Position numbers and translations under genes: made by a program. The notes beneath the pieces were generated by a model. The model was given only the letters and a program-made list of their open reading frames with translations. It was not told the DNA's origin and did no database searches. Positions 58,641 to 64,000 of a stretch of 64,000 nucleotides of DNA are shown one piece after another (positions within the stretch are counted from its first letter, which is position 1; every line of letters begins with the position of its first letter). Source of the stretch: Apoda limacodes (lineage: Eukaryota; Arthropoda; Insecta; Lepidoptera; Limacodidae); contig OX291544.1 of the NCBI GenBank assembly GCA_946406115.1, positions 20,725,521-20,789,520 on the forward strand, in the 5' to 3' direction.

Positions 58641-59047
58641 ATAATTTACACACTTCTAAAAAATATACAAATACAGGAAAAAAAACTATTTTTAATTAAA
58701 TTTTCAGAAAGCGCGCCTCTTACTTATTCTTTTACTACAAGTATTTTCGTGTTTATCTTTATAACAGGCCATCATAGACATGACAGAGAATTGGACAGCT
58801 CATTTCCTAGCCAGCTGTAAAATAAATATGGCTGATGTGAGTGAGAGAGACAAAACGTCATGACAAGTACTTGGGGACTTAGCTATGTATCGCTTTGTCT
58901 CTTTCTACACAGTGGTAAATTTTGTAAGGCTAATTATAGATATAGGAATTGCTGCCGCGTTTTCTGTCCAGATGTGTTTTTTTTTTAATTTATTATCAAC
59001 CCAGAATCTATTTCCTTCCTGTGTGCTTTTTTCACATGTAATTTTTT
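58641..59047. other. Spacer, nothing recognised
   Basis: No coding signal. It separates LINE D from the second 575-bp element. Confidence 0.35.
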
Positions 59048-59624
59048 TTGCACGCCTCATAAACGGAGCGGTGAGGTAGTGCTCTACTCTCGACATGTCA
59101 AAAAAACCCAGTCTTTCGAAACTTAAATGACGTTTTTTTTTTATTATAACACTTACAGGATAATATGAGTGCAATAATATGAAGTTAAATAATCTGTCTA
59201 GCACATATGGTAAATTTTATAAACAATTAATTTGTTTAATATAATAAATAATAACATTAAAACTAATCATTCTTGGACGTCCGTGAGTCTGTGTTTATGT
59301 GACCATGTATGTGGCAGAGAAATTGGTCGAAAAATTCATCTTACCGGAATACTTTTGTTTTTAATATATAAAGTATTACACTGTGCTGATTCCTAGTTAA
59401 TATTAGCGTTCTAAGTACTGTCGTTTAATTATAATTTATAAAAAACTAATATACCACTGTATACTGTATATCTATATATATATTTTTTATTTTTATTTTA
59501 TAGTATATTTTTTCCTCACCTTATTTGTTATTTTATTTTAAAAAACTTGAGTTTTTGTTTTAGAATTTTTTTTTAAATGTGAATGACCGCTATGAGGCGT
59601 GCACTTTTGGATTTTCTAAATTTA
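59048..59624. mobile_element. 575-bp repeated element, copy 2
   Basis: Same orientation as, and nearly identical to, 49438-50012, with a few substitutions such as AATAAGCGG versus CATAAACGG and single-base length changes in T runs. The flanks beyond differ completely, which sets the left boundary at or next to GCACGCC. The right boundary is about 20 bp past the inverted GGCGTGCA. Confidence 0.8.
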
Positions 59625-61263
59625 TTTTTATTTTTACTCAAAACTGCTATAAAAAGTTCTAAGCAACGGCTTACTTCTACCGCCTCGAAAGTAATGTAGG
59701 TAGAGATTATCTTAAACTAACAGCAAATATATAGGTAGTATGCCGAAAAATGACTATACTGTAAACTCTAGATCTGTGTTCACAAAATTTGGTAGATTAG
59801 TTGCGCGATAGATCTAGAAACTGTCATAGTATTATGAGTAGCTCGCTCGTTGTATGACTAATAACTAAGCTAGTTAGACGACAAATCCAAGTTATGTCGA
59901 GTACAAAACCCATAAATAACCCCAATGCCCATTACCTATTTGCGTGTATTGCAGTCATATTTGTATTTAACATGTGTGCGCGAATGCTTTTTCAGATTGA
60001 ATGAGTGTTTTAGACTAAAATGGGTTTTAGATTAGAGGCTCTCTATTATAACAACTTTTATTAAGTCGGTATAAAATGTTATTTACCATACTTTACATTT
60101 TTAACGGCAATATCAATAAATCATTAGCATTCTCACATTTACGTGATAACAGGTAAGTACTACTCGTATCTAGGCAATAATAAATATGTAGGTTTGAAAA
60201 ACTAGTTTTTCAATGTACTAATGGAAGCAATAGTGAAAACGACTTTAGAATAAATTAATGAAATGAAAAGGTCAAATGTAAAAATATTTAACAGTCAAAT
60301 CAGTTTATTGATTAAGATACTTCACTAAAATTCGTATTGAATCATCGTTATGCCAGATGCTAATAAAAGTGATGTGATCATCTAACCTTTCAGGTTATCC
60401 TTATGTAAATTCATAGTCCTAGGTTCTAAAGGGTGCTAAGGTCTAATCAATGTCATCAGTCACAAATCCTATATAATATATTAATTTATATGGTAGCCAG
60501 TTGATAAGAGGTAGCCAAAGGATATATATCTATGACTTCTACGATCGAAACGCAAAGGAAATCCCCGTCTCCAATATGCTTAACATTGTTCCTAAATTAA
60601 ACTAACTTAATAGGTAGATATGTATTTAAATTATCCAGCTAGGACATGTTGTCACTTACCGAGACATACGGGATCCCTATTAGGAAGAATGCATTAATAG
60701 GGCTGACCAATGCCTAGTGACACTTTTTTGAATGCAAAAAAAACCAATACTTGTAGTCAGTATTTTAGGTTAAAAATTTTACCCTATATAGAAGAACAGA
60801 TGTCTAATAGCATTTTCTACCAACAATGCGAAAGCAATTATTTGCCTTAATAGAAAAAAAATGTAAAAGACCTCTAAATTTTCTGTTTTTTTTTTGTTTT
60901 TAACCGCTATTCGTTAACGTGTAACATTAAAATTCATATTAATGGCTAGCTAATTAGATAGTCCATGGTTGTTACTACTAAAATCTAAAAAACCGAGTAA
61001 GTTTTCAAGTAAATACCTAAAAACCAATTTGACGCTCACGTTGACTTTTACCTGAAAAGCGCTATGGTCTTCTGTATCGCTAAAATTAAATAGTGTTATC
61101 ATATGTAGTGGGCAGGTAAATCCATTATATTTCAAATCAGGGTACCGAGTCTTTAACAAAATAAAACATAGCTTAAATCTAAAACCATCGTTATAAGTTT
61201 ATATCGATGCTTAAAACCAAGGAAACATTTCAAGAGAAATCCAACAAAAACAATTTTAATAAA
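59625..61263. other. AT-rich spacer, nothing recognised
   Basis: No supported gene. If the exon at 61264-61450 is real, its 3' UTR would lie at the right end, where ATTAAA occurs on the minus strand within about 20 bp of the stop. Confidence 0.4.
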
Positions 61264-61450
61264 TTACTTAATCATACTTCCAGCAAACTCATTTGCGATC
61301 GAAGGTAACCAAGATAAGTTGCACGCGTTAAGTTCGTGAGCATCACCTTTTATTTTATTACTAACATTTGCAGGCGGCTTTCTTTGCGAAGTAGTCAAAA
61401 TATTCTCACTAGCTATGACGTGGGCGAAGGCGCAAGCAAATAGAATACTG
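61264..61450 (-). CDS. Putative terminal exon of a small secreted protein, unrecognised
   Basis: After the acceptor-like TATGTACCTAG, a phase-2 frame of 61 residues runs to TAA. It opens with a hydrophobic leader (SILFACAFAHVIAS) that looks like the second half of a signal peptide, then a polar stretch with ILTTSQRKPPANVS and NACNLSWLPS. A TTTTAAC branch-point-like motif precedes the acceptor. I do not recognise the family and there is only one Cys. A first exon (ATG and a few codons, phase 2) was not found. The TATA-like site and ATG at 63755-63831 have a good GTAAGT donor but the wrong phase. It could be a chance frame. Confidence 0.3.
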
Positions 61451-62044
61451 CTAGGTACATAATATTTGATTGTTTGTTAAAATATAGGGTCATCTTTGGA
61501 ACAACTTGGTAAGCTGATTCCTAAAATAATGTCACTAATAGAAAACTGCAATTTAAAAAAAGGCTAAAATGTATGTTATAATAAGTAATATTAACTACTT
61601 CGTTCAAAATATTAATATTTATAAATATATAAATATCGGATAAAAAAGATATTGTTTTTTACGTTCCAACGAAGCAACAGGGTGACCTGTGACGTAGGGA
61701 CAGTACATACCATCGACTTGTAAGCACAGAGAAGGACAATTACTTTTTCATCACACTTGCTCGTAAACAGTGTCATTACGTGCTAAGACCTTTATTACTC
61801 CCATAAGCTTTTTCTTTGTAAATTTTTCTTTCCTCAAGGCAAAGTTTTAGTTCATAAAGTTGTTGAAAGCACAGCGCGCGCTCTTCTTGTACGATAAAAC
61901 AGTACGTAGACCTTACGTACAGCAAAAACTGCAAAAACTTTTATTTCATTAATTCTCCTAATACCACTAGATGGCTATACTTCTGTTCCCAACATTTTTA
62001 TTTTGGTTAGTTTCTTTATTTACAACTTACAAAAGAAATAAAAA

Positions 62045-62480
62045 ATGTCTTCGTCGTCAGATGAGTTTAATATAAATGCGATACCTCCAGATATTGATAA
62101 TGCAGCTTAAGAAATTTGAACCTGTTACCTCCGAAGCTTAAAGACAAATAGGTACTTAACCGCATATGACAGTTTTATTACCTGGAGAAACAAGAAGAAA
62201 ACGAGTTCATTTTCAGAGAATGTCCAATTAGCTTTGGGAAATTGTCGAAAATACAAACCGTCTTCCCTATGGGCAATTTACTTTATTTTGAAGAGCACTT
62301 TCAAGTTCAAAAATTCCATCAATATTGAACAGTATTAACAGCATTTTAAAAAAAGGAGTCAGGTATCTACGTAAGTAAAAAGGAGTCAGGTATCTACGTA
62401 AGTAAAAAGAGTACTCACGGGAGAAAATGTAGAAAAAATTATACACAGAAGAAGCGGTACAGAAATTACTAACTTCAGTC
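62045..62480 (+). pseudogene. Crypton-like tyrosine recombinase, N-terminal remnant
   Basis: The plus-strand frame starts MSSSSDEFNINAIPPDIDNA, then stop codons, then RYLTAYDSFITWRNKKKTSS, FSENVQLAL and KYKPSSLWAIYFILKSTF. After frameshifts VLTGENVEKII follows. The pattern (Y..AY..F..W, F.E....A, K.SP..LW..YS.LK.T, T.E...KF) is that of the SAM-like N-terminal domain of insect Crypton/tyrosine-recombinase proteins. A 27-bp tandem duplication (GGAGTCAGGTATCTACGTAA with GTAAAAA) at about 62356-62410 further breaks it. The C-terminal catalytic domain is absent. The assignment rests on motif memory. Confidence 0.6.
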
Positions 62481-62527
62481 ATTAAAGCCTTTGGCCTTCG
62501 GCCTTAGGCTTTTATATAGCCTCTCGT

Positions 62528-62774
62528 TAGGGTTGCCATACGTCCCGTATATACGGGACTGTCGCCCTCTTTGAGTACCTTGTCCCGTATTGCTAGTTTG
62601 TCCCGTTTAACGATAAAATACGCGTATGCAGCAACAAGACTGTCGCAAATCGACAATTTAATGAAAAAAATCATTAAATGGTCCGAAAATATAGTTTTTT
62701 GAGACTCATTGCTAATCTCGAGAGATATGACCTTAAACGTCCCGTATTAGTTTCCAATATTTATGGTAACCCTA
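62528..62774. mobile_element. hAT-type MITE with 8-bp target duplication
   Basis: A 247-bp element has ends TAGGGTTGCCATA and (inverted) TAGGGTTACCATA. CCTCTCGT stands directly on both sides (62520-62527 and 62775-62782). The 8-bp duplication and the TAGGGTTGCCA terminus are diagnostic of the hAT superfamily. The interior is rich in TCCCGTAT and has no coding capacity. It inserted just after the Crypton-like remnant. Confidence 0.92.
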
Positions 62775-62784
62775 CCTCTCGTTA

Positions 62785-63111
62785 GTAATTTTCTCCTTAC
62801 CGCCCTTAATACACAATGGACTTTTATTCACGATTGAGAGTTTCCAAAGTAATAAGTAGTTCTGTGGATCAAAGTGTGTCCTAGTAGTCCTACACGATAG
62901 AGACTACCACATCAAAATACATGCATCAAAAGGATGCCAAATTATAGGCAAAAATAGACAGAGAAACGGCGTTTTGTAGATAGACATAGAGATAAAACAG
63001 CTTGCTTTGTGGCATATTAATTCATTAACAGCCTATTTATATTAATTTGCTGTTATTCTTGAACTGTTAACTGTGATCTCACATTGTCAATGTCAAATTA
63101 TATGGTTATCC
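62785..63111. other. Spacer, nothing recognised
   Basis: No coding or repeat signal supported in about 330 bp. Confidence 0.35.
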
Positions 63112-63515
63112 ATACTAATATTATAAATGTAAAAGTAACTCTGTCTGTCTGTCTGTCAGTTACCTCTTCACGCTTAAACCGCTGTACTTATTAAGATGAA
63201 ATTTGGCATGTTGATAGTTTGAGTCCCAAGGAAGGACAAAGGCTAATTAAAAACGTTAAGTTTGAGTCAGTTTTTTTTCTATAAATTGAGTAGTTGCGCT
63301 TAACATCCAACACCGAGAACCAAATTTAGGGTGGCTGGAACCGCGGGCAAATTTGGCATGGAGAAAGTTTGAGTCCCAAGGAAGGACAAAGGCTACTTGA
63401 AAGCATTAAGTCTGAGTCGGTTTTTTTTTTATAATTTGAGGAGTTGCCGTTGAAATTCTACACCCATAACCAAATTTAGAGCGGGAGGAACCGCGAGCAA
63501 AAGCTAGTCACCTTT
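63112..63515 (-). repeat. Dispersed repeat, GCCAGCGGCTCCGC family, with internal duplication
   Basis: It begins ATCCATACTAATATTATAAA (the reverse of the TAGTATGGAT end at 3410-3625 and 35500-35682), with (CTGT)n. A 160-bp unit, AAATTTGGCATG through GTTTGAGTCCCAAGGAAGGA to GGAACCGCG(G/A)GCAAA, occurs twice in tandem (about 63200-63355 and 63350-63505). Confidence 0.7.
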
Positions 63516-64000
63516 ATACCACATCTAGATAATAGCCACACTATATATAGTACATTTAAAAATTAAAACAAAAAACAATACTACTATAACATAATACTAC
63601 TAATTAAGAAGGTTACTAGATAGTATAAAAACTTATACGTAAATAAGACGCCTACATCTAGTAGATACATATAGGTATGGTACAGACTGTTTAGTATGTT
63701 GAAATTAAATGCCCACCAATCAGGATATTTGCAAAAGGACAAGGAAAAACTTACGTTCGGTCATAACTAGTGATGAGGCAAGCAAATTCTGCTATTGAGA
63801 ACGCGTCGGTATGTTAGAAGCTATTTATATAATTCAATACAGTCGTTTGGAATGCACAAGAGCTTATAAAATGTTTCTATGGTGTATTTTTCAGCTGTTT
63901 ATGTGTGATTGTTACCATCTATACGTAGACAGATGCAGGCCTTGGCATGAATTTGACAAAGTCATGTACAACCAACACGTCGTGCAATCGCAGTATACAT
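63516..64000. other. Spacer with a possible minus-strand promoter and short first exon
   Basis: On the minus strand TATATAAA (63824-63831) is followed at about 30 bp by ACCGACGCGTTCTCAA. Then ATGACCGAAC runs directly into GTAAGT (ATG at 63762-63764, donor at 63754). The arrangement resembles the first exons of genes A-C but ends in phase 1, and no matching second exon was found. Confidence 0.3.

Overview
The window looks like nuclear DNA from a lepidopteran insect (moth or butterfly). It is AT-rich and intron-bearing. It carries dispersed repeats whose ends I recognise from lepidopteran genomes, such as LINE tails reading ACCATCAGGCGG...GTTTGCC, and repeats starting GCCAGCGGCTCCGC. Its only well supported host genes are three small RR-1 cuticular protein genes. 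I saw no bacterial, viral or organellar gene set, no tRNA or rRNA gene and no CRISPR array.

Host genes. Gene A (minus, 8119-12501, 112 aa), gene B (plus, 31868-37801, 128 aa) and gene C (minus, 47239-50396, 118 aa) share one layout. Each has a TATAAAAG box 65-70 bp before the ATG, and a first coding exon of only three codons ending at a phase-0 intron. A second exon carries the signal peptide and ends in phase 2. A third exon carries the Rebers-Riddiford chitin-binding domain. All three predict secreted structural proteins of the cuticle. I assembled the exons by hand from splice signals and reading-frame continuity; the three totals come out exactly in frame. A fourth, much weaker host candidate is an exon at 61264-61450 (minus) with a hydrophobic leader and no recognised family.

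Mobile DNA makes up most of the rest. A jockey/CR1-like LINE (called family A here) occurs at least seven times: 5531-7471, 18347-22312 (split), 25828-25968, 33961-34408, 41028-44023 (split), 45710-46200 and 46604-46906. Two copies carry nested insertions with target-site duplications. One holds a Ty3/gypsy-type LTR element (18930-21146, GAAT). The other holds a second LINE, family B (41340-43780, GATAAAG), which still has a 515-codon reverse transcriptase frame. Two further minus-strand LINEs lie at 52000-53755 (family C) and 54205-58640 (family D, I-like, with zinc-knuckle ORF1, endonuclease, RT and RNase H remnants). RTE-type LINE 3' fragments are scattered on both strands.

DNA elements include a broken Tc1-like element (2825-3401), a hAT-type MITE with a perfect 8-bp duplication (62528-62774), and a Crypton-like tyrosine-recombinase pseudogene (62045-62480). 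There are also three less familiar structures: a 1.8-kb non-coding element with about 120-bp inverted termini (29169-30959), a pair of near-identical 575-bp elements (49438-50012 and 59048-59624), and an 800-bp foldback (39565-40388). Two long (TG)n tracts lie at 32325-32462 and 51786-51949.

I found no convincing new multi-gene system. The most novel material is the unclassified repeat structures, a possible second promoter for gene B, and the orphan exon near 61.3 kb.
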